From Adiantum capillus-veneris (Eukaryota > Streptophyta > Polypodiopsida > Polypodiales > Pteridaceae), in assembly GCA_014529385.2 (NCBI GenBank), contig CM043971.1, positions 96,029,882 through 96,089,881 on the forward strand: a stretch of 60,000 nucleotides of DNA, read 5' to 3'. The position numbers and the translations under genes were made by a program. Each line of letters opens with the position of its first letter. The stretch's first letter is position 1. This document shows positions 1-11,888 of this stretch, in pieces. Under the pieces are notes generated by a model. The model was not told the origin of the DNA. It made no database searches and was given only the letters and a program-made list of their open reading frames with translations.

Positions 1-681
1 GATGTGTAGAGGGAGAGAGAGGAAGAGAGAGTGAGGAGAATGACACCCAATGGGGTCCCAACGAACCATCTCAAGGGCCCCCCCATACCGTTGCCGATGT
101 GGTATTTGCTTTTGATTGCATAAATGGAATGTACACACAATGCAATACCTCAAGTGCAGACTCTACTGACTCGAATGATGACTTTCGCCATGGTAACTCC
201 TCAAGATGATGCATCTCCGGGGCTGATTTGAGCACCTTTGGATCCTTCTCGATGTGGGATTGCGGATGGCCACTAAGGGATAGATGTAGGGCTGATTTGC
301 GCTCCTGATGTGAGAGGAATGAAGGGCTGAAAACTGGCTGTAAAAACGCAGATCTGGCACGCAAAACACAACAGATCTCTCACATAAAGCAGGGGAGAAA
401 GCGCAGATCTCGATGACAGCGATGATGGGCAGAAATGGAGCACTGGATGCCGGCGAGGGAATGGCCGAGGGGAGGCTCGATGGGCTGCCTAAGTACCGGA
501 CCACTACGGGGAGATTGCAAAGGCAGATTCAAGCTGTATCCGGCAATGGAAAGGGATTGAAATCTGGAAACGCTGGTGCTGATCTGGAAACGCTGGCGCT
601 GATCTGAAAACGCTGGCAATGATCTGAAAAAGGCTGGCGATGATCTGCTCTTCTTGCTAGTGCTAGGTAATCTACAAATTT
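1..681 (-). repeat. Diverged LTR remnant related to family A
   Basis: The segment resembles the reverse-oriented LTRs at 4092-5350 and 7158-8408. It has a GAGAGA-rich start, a run of CTGATCTG/AAACGCTGG repeats and an ending close to GTGCTAGGTAATCTACAAA, which parallels GTGCTAGCGCTAGGTTTCTATATATACAAA in those LTRs. Overall identity is low, so this is an older or separate subfamily. The left end lies outside the window. The right end is interrupted by the 3' end of a LINE. Short open frames here are on both strands and look incidental. Confidence 0.5.
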
Positions 682-3580
682 GTTTTTTACAAGAAAAGAG
701 ATCCTTCCATTAGTTAATGATAACTGCCAGAAGGCTACAAACCACCTCTACAAGAGAGGGCTACAACAAAAAACATGGGGAGACTCTCCCTGTGAGAAAA
801 AGTATATACAGGGCTAGATCACGAGATGGGAGGAGGAAAAAACCACATTGGTGGCCAGTAGTACCATCTAGGCGCACCCTGAACCATGGTGAAGAAAGGC
901 CCTGACCGCCATAGTTGCAAGAAAGCCTCTCGGCGCTCCCGCATTCGGTGAGAGCTGCCCTGAAGTCTCTAAAACTGACCCTTGAGTGTGTGTATCAGCT
1001 TCAGCCAAATGTCCCGAACAGTCTCTGCCGGTGGGACAAGACGAGCCTCGAAGATGCGGATGCAGCAGGCCCGCCAAATGAACCAGAGTGTCAGGCCACA
1101 GATGAGCTCCCAACACCAATATCTGTCACTGCACCACTCCTGAGAGATGAGCTCTATGACAAGTTGCAGTGTAGGTCGACCCTTCTGGATCACTATCATC
1201 CTGCTGGTGGAAGCCAACTCAAAATAGAGTGCTGGGCCCGTGAGAGTAGACCAAGCTACAACACCCCAAGTGTATAGTCAGGATGTAGAGAGGGCTGGCA
1301 TCAGCCGGAGAACCCGAAGCCAAACCTGTTGTGCCATGGGGCCCCACAAACAATGTCGCTGACTCTCCACAGGATGGGCACAGGCTACACATGCTGCCGA
1401 AAAGCCGTTGTGTACCAACCAGCTCCACAATGTTGTAGCCCTGTGCGCTACCACTCACTGAAACATGGTAACTCTCCTCGATTGCCTATTATCCCACAAC
1501 CGCTCCCAAAAACCTGTCAAGAACTCAGTTGTGAGACCCTCCTCCTGCCAGTAAAGTGCCGCAGCTGGGCGAGCCTCTCTCTGTGTTGTCAGTATGTGTT
1601 GCCCCAAACGAGATGTGTACTGGCAAAAAGGAACCCTTAAGTGATCACCTGAAGCGAAAGCATCCCACCACAACCACTCTCCTGGGTCCCATTGTACTCG
1701 TACCAGAGGGCGGCTCTCCCAAGCCCAAAACCGCTAGTGTCCTAACTCAAGATCTGCTAGGTCAGGATCAATAACACAGGTCCTCCCACAGATGCCCACA
1801 ACTCTAATCCTCTAGAAACAGTACTCTACAACCTGTGGTGCCTCTACTGAGACTTTGTGATGCCGCCCCTCCCCCAGAATCTCGAAAAACATGCGAGTCA
1901 TTGTCTCCGAGAAAGCCTAACTGCAATGAGGACCTCCAAGCCCATGAAGGCCGGAGCTGCTACCTCAAGAAGGGTGTGCCACTCAGCTGGTATAGCCTCT
2001 GTAATATCCTAACACATGCTCGGCACCCCCCGCATGCCTCATAACTGGATGCTTTGAACCTCCTTGGGAAGGTCTAAAAACTGTAGCCAGTCACCGAACA
2101 TGCAAGCTGGACCCTCTGCCATGGGACCCCAAGAAACGTGAGGCCTGCTGCCAACCAAGTGGCCTCTCTGTGTGCTATCCATGGGGTTCCAAACAAGAGG
2201 CTGTCTCAAGTGCTCCTCCATGCAAGTGGGTTAGTGCTGCTCCGGGCCACTTCTCAGCTGCTTCCAAGACCTAAGCAGACTCGCGGCAAATCAGTTCTCC
2301 AAACTCCTACTCAAGCCGACCTAGTGCATCTCTGCAAAAATCCACCTGATGGACCGGCTCCAAGGGCCACCCATATGAGGGACTCGAGCACGAATCCGAT
2401 GTAACAGATCCAACAAGACATGATGTACCACATAGTAGCCAAAAGCACCTGATTGGCCACTACCACTCTACCAGCCAAAGAGAGTCGTGCAGAGCTCCAA
2501 TGTAAGAGCTTCCTCCTAATGAATAGGAGGGGGGCAGTCTGCTCTGGAGACAAATCCAGGCCTACTCACAGCCAAGATATCGTACAGAATTCCCTGGGGG
2601 AATCCACCTAAATCCCTCACCCCGCAACCAATCAGGTGTAGGAGCACTGCCAACCCAGAAAGCTACAATCTTTCTCCAGTTGATCAATGCCTCTAATGCA
2701 CGGCAAAACACCTCAAGAGCCTGGTTACACCTGTGCAAATTGGCCTCATGGACCTCCAAGTACATGCTTGAGTCGTCAGCAAACTCAGCATCAAGCAACT
2801 CATCTCCCCTAATAGGGAGCTCTAAACCACGTAAACCGACCTCCTGTGAAGTCAAAAACTTCTCATTGTCTCAGCATCGAAGAGAAAGATGAAGGGGGCA
2901 AGAGGGCCACCCTGTCTAACTGAACGCATGAGCATGAAGCATTCCCCTCTTCCCCCTGCCAAGAGCACCTGACTGTGAGTACATCTGTAGAGAGCTGACA
3001 CCCCTCTGATCCAAGCATCTAAGAAGCCCATCCTGCATCGAGTGCCCTCCACGACATCCCAGTCAACTTTGTCGTAAGCCTTCTCAAAGTCGAGAAGGAG
3101 TATCACAAGATCCTCTCCTCGAAGACATGCGAGGGTCGACGCCTCCCAGAAGGTAAAGATGTTGTCAAGGATATTGCGCTCCTTGACGAAACCTGTCTGA
3201 GTCTCATGTGTAATGTCTCAAGTAGTGGCTGAATTCTCCAACTTAGAGCCTTCGGTAAGATTTTGTAGGTTGAGTTGAGAATGGTGATGGGTCGCCACTG
3301 CCGAATCTCATCCAAGGAGCCTTCGTCCTTGGGAATAAGGTAAATTAGCCCCACTCAAGCTGTCAGGCATCTCTCCAGTGTGCAAGATGTGCTGATAGGT
3401 GCTATATAGATCCGAACCAAGCAACTCCCAGTACTCCAAGAAAAAAGTGGGTGTCAAACCATCCTCCCTAGGCAGCTACCTCGGGAAAGTGTTCAGATGG
3501 CCTCATGGAGCTCCTGTAGGTGGAGAGGCATCTCTTGTCTCTAACGCGTCTCTTCAATAACTAGGCAAGGCATTTGTGCC
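682..3580 (-). mobile_element. 5'-truncated L1-type LINE (copy La)
   Basis: This is the 3' part of a plant L1-type non-LTR retrotransposon on the reverse strand. The 3' end is at the left, where a short T run (681-688) represents the poly(A) tail. It aligns by eye with the second copy split between 37170-39494 and 58776-60000: both carry GGCTACAAACCACCTC and GAGAGGGCTACAAC near the 3' end, and they share the RT region. The right end stops inside the region upstream of RT motif A, so the copy is 5'-truncated. The stretch 700-2300 holds the decayed C-terminal part, including a degraded cysteine/histidine region near 1300-1450, with no frame intact. Confidence 0.8.
2311..3354 (-). pseudogene. 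LINE reverse transcriptase remnant (copy La)
   Basis: Consecutive reverse-strand frames encode an L1-type RT. From the N-terminal side they are: GLIYLIPKDEGSLDEIRQW with RPITILNSTYKIL (3354-3103), motif A LLLDFEKAYDKVDWDV and motif B SVRQGGPLAPF (3106-2852), motif C AEFADDSSMYL (2855-2562), then a connection region with GRVVVANQVLLATMWY (2553-2311). The family normally reads this as one ORF2. Here it is broken by frameshifts at about 3100, 2855 and 2555. Both catalytic Asp residues of FADD and the Asp of motif A are visible, but the product cannot be functional. It is a fossil copy. Confidence 0.85.
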
Positions 3581-3582
3581 CA

Positions 3583-4012
3583 TGTCACAATTGTGACGTA
3601 TTCTTTGTCTTGGTATTACCTTCTTGCTTCATTCTTTTGCAAATACGAAGACGCACCAGATCCGTGACCCCCGATTCTCCAAAAAATGCGTCCCTTCGCC
3701 CAAGAGTCACACCTGTTCGGCGAATAGCCATGCCTCTTCAGCGAATGGCTGCACCTTTAACCCGAAGGGTCAAGACTCTACAGCAGAGGGACACGACTAT
3801 TGGCCTAGAGTCATGTCTTTTGACCTATGGTCATGCATTTTCGTCTTCTCTCTTCAATTTCTATACAAGAACACCATTGTAACACATTTCAAGCAATCAA
3901 TCAATCAACCACAGAGACTTCTGAGTCTTATCTCTGAGTCAAGTTCAAGTTTCTCAAGTCTTAATCATGAGTTTATGCACTTTAACATGGAGATTTCTTG
4001 GCAATCGTGACA
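3583..4012. repeat. Possible solo or partial LTR
   Basis: The segment starts TGTCACAATTGTGACG and ends GCAATCGTGACA, so the ends form a TG...CA inverted repeat (TGTCAC/GTGACA). It is AT-rich inside and contains no recognisable coding region. It lies directly against the broken 5' end of the LINE. I could not find a second copy in the window or a clear primer-binding site after it, so the LTR call rests only on the termini. Bases 4013-4091 resemble nothing else here and are the left flank of the next element. Confidence 0.3.
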
Positions 4013-4091
4013 CTCCAGACTGCCGCTACACTCGCGGATTTCGCCGGAGTATTGTCCTTCAGTGGACATCGCAGCAGACATCTTCATCATT

Positions 4092-5350
4092 TGTAAGGTG
4101 CAGCGGAAGTGAATGTTGAAATTCAAAGATGAGTGGTCCGAACTGTGCTCAAGGGTTCCTTTTACTTACGGAAGGGAGAGCCTTCCGTTCCTTTAATGAG
4201 AGAGTACAATGGATCACAAACAAAGTGGATAAACACTGTGAATGAAGGTGCATGAGACTAAGAGATAGAGAGAAGAGAATACAACACCAGAATGTTGTCA
4301 AACCCTCCTCCGAAGGCCCCACTCTCTATGGCGAGAGCGGTCTACTTATGATTGCACAAATCTCTACAATGCTTTGGACTTGCTGACAATGTCGACCACG
4401 ATGAGGACGACGACGAGACGGGCTGAAATCTGAAAACGCTAATGGCTGAAATCTGCAAATCTTTATCTGCTGAATTCCGACTCTATGTCAGTGACGACGG
4501 CGATGATGACGATGATGCAACGACGACGCGCTGAAAACGCAGATGCTGAATCTGCGTTTTCCGGGCTGAATCTGCAAACTTCGCGGGATCTGACCGTGCG
4601 GCGAGGATTTGCTGCGGGAAGGTGAGGTCTGCAAGGTTTGGGAGTTCTACTGCAGGTACTGACTACTGAAAACTGAAAACGTTTAGTCTAGGGCTGACTC
4701 TGTCGCGAAGATCTGCAAAAACGCTGAGGTTAATCTGCAAATCAAAAACGCTAGGGGCTGATTTGGTTCCTACGGTGGAAATCTACTAACGCTCGGAACA
4801 TTGTCTTCTATGAGGAATCTGCTAACGCTAGGACTGATCTGATGTCTACTGTCGCCGGGAATCTGCAAGTGCAAAAACGCTGGCTGATCTTGATGCAAAA
4901 ATGCTAGGCCTTCTGGTCAGTGAAAACGCTAGAGTTGTCGCTGGGGGGAGTCTTACTGAGAAGTTGCCTGATGAACACCGGGTTCCTGCTGCCTCTTCTG
5001 CCAGAAAGTGCTAGCGCTAGGTTTCTATATATACAAACTTCGTAAATTTACCCTACCTAGTTTCCAACAAAAGTCATTTAAAAATAATAAGTAAAAAATG
5101 TCAAAAATAGGAAAAATAGGTCTATACACTGTAAAAATGCTCCTAATGGGTTCTGATGGAAATCTGATGGTCATGTTGTGTGCAACCAAAGGATATGCAT
5201 CTAATCTAAGTGCCTGGGCATGCACAGTCTGTGAACAAACTCACAAAAGTGCCAGAACACTTCCTAAGCTAGACCGACTGGACTGATTGAACCCTTGTCA
5301 TGATGTAGCTTGTCCACGAACACAAAGGGGGTTGGATGTGTCACGTGAGA
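4092..5350 (-). repeat. 3' LTR of element A1
   Basis: Read on the reverse strand the LTR begins TCTCACGTGACACATCC (other copies have TGTCACGTG) and ends CACCTTACA. It contains many AAACGCT units (AGCGTTT on the coding strand). A TATA-like stretch, TATATATA, is at about 5027-5034, with the coding strand reading GTATATATAGAAACCTAGC. The CT-rich GGAGAGCC/CTCTCC block near 4175 and the palindromic terminus recur in every family member in the window. Confidence 0.85.
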
Positions 5351-6305
5351 TCCCCTTCTTTTCAAAGTGAGGTACTAGTACCGAACTGTATGCGTCGAGA
5401 GATATCGCCAACAGAGTTTGGAATCCTGGAAAGGACTCTTCATCGGCCCACTCTGATGCGTAGGTCATGCGATACTTCAACTTCATAAAGGTCTGCAACG
5501 CTTGCTTCTTTGGGCCGCGCCGAAAGCGACACAAAGTCATCTTTAATGCTTCCACTGCGTCTAGAGTCATACGTCTACCTTCTTCAAGAATCTCCGAGGA
5601 TGAATATTCCTGAAACCACTTCCCACATAAAAACATGAACATACCCATTCCATGTAAAGTGACTGGAAAATTACTATTCCTTCGAAAAAACTGTGCATAC
5701 AATGCAGATGAACATAGAGACGGAGTGCCGAACCGTTCATCGAACACACGCAAACAATGAGATCAAATCTTGACTTTCTGATTTAAATCAATCAACTATA
5801 GCAAATCACAATGGAAATGCCGATGCTTGATGCTCAATTCGTCTTGTGCTCTTCCTACGACTGGGTCGTGCCAAGGAAGAGACATGGAATGTGAATTCCT
5901 TAAATGCATACTTTTCAACTTTTCATGAATAATCCGCATACATCCGTGCTCATTCATGAGTGAATCGTGCTCATCATACAATATGTCATGCCTGGGAACA
6001 GGGATCACATAAGGACGGTGACTAAAATACAGGAAAGCATCACGAATGAAACACTCGAACAATGCGTGCTGACTAATCATTCGAACACATAATACTTCCT
6101 GTAGGGGTTTTTTGAACCTCGACTCGAGAGCCAAGATCAGTTCTTCGTGATCTATCGAATCTGCAATGAGGTTAGCTTCACTAGACAAAGTATCAACTAA
6201 ACCATCATCCTTGTGAACAATCACATCGTGATCATACAAATCATTATGCTCGTGAGAAATCACATCTTGATCAAGCAAATCATTATCATGCAATTCATCA
6301 TGCAA
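5298..6305 (-). pseudogene. Family A central ORF and chromodomain-like tail, unknown function (A1 copy)
   Basis: Frame 6305-5796 begins with an Asp/His/Glu-rich stretch (HDELHDNDLLDQDVISHEH). One copy of a motif EELILALESR follows, then a segment beginning VLCVRMISQHALFECF. Frame 5753-5298 continues with hydrophobic VTLHGMGMFMFLCGKWF and ends in CRFRRGPKKQALQTF plus ASEWADEESFPGF, which resembles the C-terminal tail of the autonomous element's integrase (HRFRRGSKKQVRQYF). The same order is present in the plus-strand copy at 33769-35079, so the composition is not a chance rearrangement. A break near 5760-5795 separates the two frames here. I recognise no enzyme domain. A capsid-like, envelope-like or captured host role all remain open. 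Confidence 0.55.
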
Positions 6306-6310
6306 ATCCT

Positions 6311-6665
6311 GTGTGTTTTGCTTTGAAGAAGACGAGACTGAGAGAGTCTCCTTTTTCCGAATCTCTTACATATGTGTCTGTGCTTGAGAAAAAGAATTGG
6401 AACAAGGTGGCTTTCCTTTTGTTGTGCTCATGCTCTATGGCTTCCATTCTTTCTTCACGTTCACGCTCTATTTCTGCTTTCTTGCCTCGCCTTCTATCTT
6501 CCTGTCCATCATCATCTTGTCAAAAGCTGCCATAGGATCTGGTGCAATCTTTGGCATAGATGAGGAAGGGCCGGAAAAACCTCCTGGTGAGGAAAACTCT
6601 TCTTCGCCACTCCCACGCTCACCACCTCCAAGCGAAGTATCCATTTTGCTTCGAGTGATGACCAT
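6311..6665 (-). pseudogene. Gag-like N-terminal coiled-coil frame (A1)
   Basis: The frame starts MVITRSKMDTSLGGGERGSG at 6665. The other family members share the MVITRSGMDTSHGG-type N-terminus (27269, 33514; MVVTRSG at 19166). A charged, coil-like region with EGEARKQK follows. A frameshift near 6470 passes to a frame reading leftwards to 6311, which continues the charged segment and ends just before the acidic central ORF. In gypsy elements this is the position of gag, but the retrotransposon-gag core and the zinc knuckle are not visible. The start is chosen because the ATG and the first ten residues recur in four copies. Confidence 0.5.
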
Positions 6666-6912
6666 CCACTGAAGTCTTGGGTTCGTGTGGGTTCTTGTGG
6701 TCTTGGGTTCTTAAGTTCACGAGGAACTTGGGTTCTTGGGGATCTTGGTTGTTGGGGTTCTTGCGGTTCTGGAGGGTCTTGAGGTTCTTGCGGTTCTTCT
6801 TTCGCTTGCAATCTGTGTTAGAGAAGGATCTTCTCTTCACCCGAGTAGTTCTCTTTCCCGCAGGTGCACCCCTTGGCGGCCTTGCGCTCACACCAAGGTT
6901 GCTTTTTCCCAC
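6619..6912 (-). CDS. Small basic leader ORF (A1)
   Basis: An ATG-initiated frame of 97 codons reads MGKSNLGVSARPPRGAP, then a basic part (RVKRRSFSNTDCKRKKN), then proline/asparagine-rich repeats made by the AAGAACCC units of the leader. It overlaps the gag-like start in another frame. The same start and basic core occur at 18980, 27030 and 33254. That may be only nucleotide identity between copies, so translation is unproven. No known domain is apparent. Confidence 0.3.
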   Translation of the reverse strand: MGKSNLGVSARPPRGAPAGKRTTRVKRRSFSNTDCKRKKNRKNLKTLQNRKNPNNQDPQEPKFLVNLRTQDHKNPHEPKTSVDGHHSKQNGYFAWRW

Positions 6913-7143
6913 CTCACGTCGATTGGCCGGCCGCTAAGTGCACAGTCCGCTCTCAATGAGTGAAAAGAGAGACAAGGGGAGGCTGGACAAGCCCTTCTTT
7001 CTTGGATTTCTTGTCACTCTTCAAAAACACGATTAGGAATCAACACGCCCAAGAGAACTTGGGTTACATACGACCGCAACAAGCAAAAAAAAAATCTTGT
7101 GGTTCTTGTGGTTCTTTCCTTGAGTGATACAGAACACTGCCAA

Positions 7144-7156
7144 AGGTCTGATACCA
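7144..7156 (-). other. Primer-binding site of A1
   Basis: The reverse strand reads TGGTATCAGACCT one base inside the 5' LTR. This is the initiator tRNA-Met-type primer site used by many plant LTR retrotransposons (TGGTATCAGAGC) with one or two changes. It fixes the LTR boundary and the orientation. Confidence 0.85.
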
Positions 7157-7157
7157 A

Positions 7158-8408
7158 TGTAAGGTGCAGCAAAACTGAATGTTGAACTTTGCTCAAGATG
7201 AGTGCTCCAAACTGTGCTCAAGGGTTCCTTTTACTTACGGAAGGGAGAGCCTTCCGTTCCTTTAATGAGAGAGTGCAATGGATCACAAACAAAGTGGATA
7301 AACACTGTGAATGAAGGCGCATGAGACTGAGAGAGAGAGAGAAGAGAACACAACACCAAAATGTTGTCAAACCCTCCTCTGAAGGCCCCACTCTCTATGG
7401 CGAGAGCGGTCTACTGATGATTGCACAAATCTCTACAATGCTTTGGACTTGCCGACGATGAGGATGACGATGAGACGGGCTGAAATCTGAAAACGCTAAT
7501 GGCTGAAATCTGCAAATCTTTATCTGTTGAATTCTGACTCTATGTCGGTGACGACGGCGAGGACGATGATGCACGACGACGCCCTGAAAATACAGATGCT
7601 GAATCTGCGTTTTCTGGGCTGAATCTGCAAACTTCGCGAGATCTGACCGTGCAACGAGGATCTGCTGCGGGAAGGTGAAATCTGCGAGGTTCGGGGGTTC
7701 TACTGCAGGTACTGACTGCTGAAAACTGAAAACGTTGAGTCTAGGGCTGATTCCGTCGCGAAGATCTACAAAAACGTTGAGGTTAATCTGCAAACCAAAA
7801 ACGCTAGGGGCTGATTTGGTTCTTGCAGTGGAAATCTGCTAAAACGCTGGGAATCTGTTGTCTTCTGTGGGGAATCTATTGACGCTAGGGCTGATCTGCT
7901 GTCTACTGTCGCCGGGAATCTGCAAGTGCAAAAACACTGGCTGACCTTGATGCAAAAACGCTAGGCCTTCTGGTGAGTGAAAACGCTAGAGTTGTCGCGG
8001 GGGGGGGGAGTCTTGCTGAGAAGTTGCCTGATGAACACCGGGTTCCTGCTGCCTCTTCTGCCAGAAAGTGCTAGCGCTAGGTTTCTATATATACAAACTT
8101 CATAAATTTGCCCTACCTAGTTTCCAACAAAAGTCATTTAAAAATAATAAGTGAAAAATGTCAAAAACAGGAAAAATAGGTCTATGCACTGTAAAAATGC
8201 TCCTGATGGGTTCTGATGGAAATCTGATGGTCATGTTGTGTGCAACCAAAGGATATGCATCTAATCTAAGTGCCTGGGCATGCACGGTCTGCGAACAGAC
8301 TCATAAAAGTGCTAGAACACTTCCTAAGCTAGACCGACTGGACTGACTGAACCCTTGTCATGATGTAGCTTGTCCACGGACACATAGGGTTGGATGTGTC
8401 ACGTGACA
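7158..8408 (-). repeat. 5' LTR of element A1
   Basis: The LTR is nearly the same sequence as 4092-5350, with scattered substitutions and small indels. The outer end is the perfect 12-base palindrome TGTCACGTGACA (8397-8408) containing the G-box core CACGTG. A G run at 8000-8008 and the TATATATA box (8087-8094) are visible. The last five bases of the flank match the target duplication. Confidence 0.85.
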
Positions 8409-9131
<723 letters not shown>

Positions 9132-9616
9132 AAAATAAATCATAAAAATGATTTATTGATAAGTTTGGCCAAGGGGTTAGTTTCTGGGTGAAACTGTCAC
9201 ACATTTGCCCACCCGGGAATCGGATCGACGCGGGGAATGGCTCATTGGATTCCTCTAACCTAAAACTACATGCACGTCACACCAGATGCCCACCGTAGTG
9301 TAATAACATCTGTGAAAACGCGTGTACATACCATTTATACAAGAGTATCCAAACTTGGAAAACCTAATCTAATCGACTCGTCCGGATATGCAAGCCTTGC
9401 AAACAAGCTCACAAAATTGCCGGTACTAATCCTCCTAGGATTCTAGACACTCCTATGTAGGAACAAGGGTAAAATTCATTCTGGAAGTCGATAAAGCATG
9501 TCCACGTGGCACACAAAGCCATGTGCACGTGACAAGGAAACACCAACAAGGGCGCTTGACTTCTATTTAAGGAGGAGCTTCAACCCCTCATTTGTATTGT
9601 TCGGAGAGATGAGCAG
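9132..9616. other. Unassigned intergenic stretch
   Basis: I see no supported gene. The sequence is AT-rich. It contains a TATA-like CTATTTAAGGAGG near 9560 about 50 bases before the LINE junction, and an inverted pair of CACGTGG/CCACGTG-like motifs (9500-9530). It could be LTR or interior sequence of another element, but no second copy is in the window. Confidence 0.5.
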
Positions 9617-9625
9617 GCCAGATAT

Positions 9626-10260
9626 ATGTGGGTCAGAGTGAGAGCGGAGACAGGGAGGCCACTCTACATTGCAATATGCTATTTTGCCCCCAGCACATCT
9701 CATTATGCATCGCCCAGGGGGCAGTCATCCTACATGATATTGGATGAGGACATATGGGAGTTCTCTAGGGATGGAGATGTCATTCTTTTGGGAGACTTTA
9801 ATGCCAAGAAGGCCAGTCTCAGACAGCTTTCTACGATACCTCAGAGGAAATGTTGAGAAAATTGGGTGTCACTGATATGGGATTGGCCAAGTGTTCGCAA
9901 GATGAAGAGCGCACTGAATATGGGGGATATCTGACAGATTTGGGACTGCACATGGACTGGCCATCTTGAATGGCTTCCAAAGATTTCCAGCGTCGAGTGA
10001 GTTCACTTGTTTTCCTCATAGGCATGGGACTAGCATAGTGGATTATGTTTTGGCTTGGCCCAGTTTCTTACCCTCTATACAGGACTTTACAGCCGGGCCA
10101 GGGCTATTGGGGTAGCAGTAGATCATGCTCTCCTCACGTTTACCGTCTCATTCCAGTTCAGCACCGCTCGACTAGCACAGGCATCTACGCATACCCGATA
10201 CACTTTTACTTCGGAGACTGACTCTGCCTACATAGATGGTACAAAGGATCCGAAAGACCT
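9626..10260 (+). pseudogene. APE-type endonuclease remnant (Z2)
   Basis: The frame begins within the endonuclease with MWVRVRAETGRPLYIAICYF and VILLGDFNAK, the latter being the GDFNAR-type catalytic motif of apurinic-like endonucleases. A frameshift near 9850 follows. The region to about 10260 keeps fragments such as GTSIVDYVLAWPSF and VAVDHALLTF, equivalent to STVDYIL and GADHTYISF in the fuller copy. The N-terminal Asn and Glu motifs are missing. Confidence 0.75.
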
Positions 10261-10514
10261 CTAAGGGAGCTCACTTATATATTAGACGCTACAGGATGCA
10301 GCAGCAAAGACGTACCCTCACACTGAGCCTCGGCAACGACGACGTTCCGGGAGCATACCCCAGAATAGTTGGAATGATCAGGAGTGCAGAGAGACTAGAG
10401 CTCGACTTCAGAGGGAGGTACTTTTAGAAGTCATTACTCACAAGCAGCCACAGATTGCTTCTCGGCGTTTGATGCGACGAAAGAAGAGCTCGACTAGAGC
10501 AAGATTTATATCAG

Positions 10515-11260
10515 TTGTTTTTGAGCCAGGATTCAGGTGAGCCATGGCGATTCTTATATGAGCACTCTCCCCCACCAGTCATCACTTTTACAAAGGTATG
10601 GGGTCAGTATGCATCATCCCTCTGCACAGTCTCCGGGCAGCCACCTCTTCTAGATCCGCCACAGCCATGCCCACACACATGTGCTTTCTTTACCACGAAG
10701 ATGGTAAAGAAATCCATTGACAGGATGAAGACCAGGAGAGCATATGATCACGATGGCTTGGTAGCAGAGCATTTTATACATGCCAGAGATCTGCTTGTAG
10801 AGCTCCTAGCAGTGATGTTCAATCGTTTCATGTGCGATGGCTTACCAGATACTTGGAGTTTTTCCACTATCGTACCTATCTTCAAGTCAGGGGATCCTAT
10901 GGTGCCTGGGAACTACCGCACTATCATGATTGGACACACATTGGCACGGTTGTACGCATCCATCCTAGAGCAGCAATTGAGTAGATGGGCAGAGAGAGAG
11001 GGTGTACGGGCAGCAGGACAGGTAGGCTTCACAAGAGGTTTCTCTACTCTTGATCGTATTCTGACACTCAGAGCCATTATTGAGGAGGGGAGATCGTGTG
11101 GGAGACGGGCTCTATTGTTGCTTTGAGGATTTTCGCAAAGCCTTCGATACAGTACCCAAAGCTAGATTGATGTGCAGACTGCAGTAGATGGGGATACCCA
11201 AAGAGTTGATTTGGAAAGCATGCAGATCACCCTAGCTCGACATGCGAGGTGCCCATTGAG
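10515..11260 (+). pseudogene. LINE reverse transcriptase remnant (Z2)
   Basis: The frame 10515-11126 contains the RT N-terminal block: MVKKSIDRMKTRRAYDHDGL, VPIFKSGDPMVPGNYRTIMI, GHTLARLYASILEQQL and AAGQVGFTRGFSTLDRI. After a frameshift at about 11120 motif A (EDFRKAFDTVPK) follows and the frame ends near 11200. Motifs B and C (YADD) are absent because the sequence jumps to the 3' UTR. No RT activity is possible. Confidence 0.85.
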
Positions 11261-11515
11261 AGTACTGACTATGGAGGATATTGATGAGATTCGCCACCGA
11301 TCGATGAGGGATTTCCTCTGACTCCCCTCCCCTGATCCGCCTGCCGTTTTTATATCACCCATTGTATTCGCTCTCATCCCCCCCCCCCCCTCCCCGCCCC
11401 CCCCTTTTTAGTTGTACTCAGACATTGTACTAGATTCACCACTTGTAACTTTTTTGGTCTCATAGGTCACTTTGCCTTTTTTAGACGTTAATACGTCATT
11501 TCATTTCATGCTATA

Positions 11516-11888
<373 letters not shown>

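Larger units (their letters stand above)
4092..8408 (-). mobile_element. Complete non-autonomous LTR retrotransposon A1 (family A)
   Basis: Two direct LTRs (4092-5350 and 7158-8408) flank a 1.8 kb interior. The 5-bp target duplication TCATT is at 4087-4091 and 8409-8413. The interior has a primer site (CTGATACCA on the plus strand, 7148-7156), a leader with reiterated AAGAACCC units, a gag-like N-terminal frame, an acidic/histidine-rich frame of unknown function, a short chromodomain-like tail and a polypurine tract (plus strand TCCCCTTCTTTTC, 5351-5363). No protease, RT, RNase H or integrase is present. Its LTR ends, leader and 3' tail match the autonomous gypsy element at 25684-33085, which is the probable source of its enzymes. 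Confidence 0.85.
9617..11515 (+). mobile_element. Decayed APE-type LINE (family Z, copy Z2)
   Basis: This copy is a 5'-truncated and internally deleted relative of the LINE at 52546-57896. It retains part of the endonuclease, a piece of RT and the 3' end. The shared 3' terminus GTCTCATAGG...AGACGTTAA is at 11457-11491 here and at 57855-57892 in the other copy. Most of the RT and the C-terminal zinc motif (after about 11260) are deleted. The tail runs into ATAC/AC/AT microsatellite DNA. C-rich runs at 11380-11405 lie in the 3' UTR. Confidence 0.8.

Noticed and set aside
915-2044. Several plus-strand frames of 60-120 codons
   Set aside because: They are on the opposite strand to the L1-type LINE remnant, have no domain and reflect decayed antisense sequence.
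4400-5000. CRISPR-like array from AAACGCT repeats
   Set aside because: The repeated unit is only about 8 bases with irregular spacing, inside a plant LTR. No repeat-spacer regularity and no cas genes.
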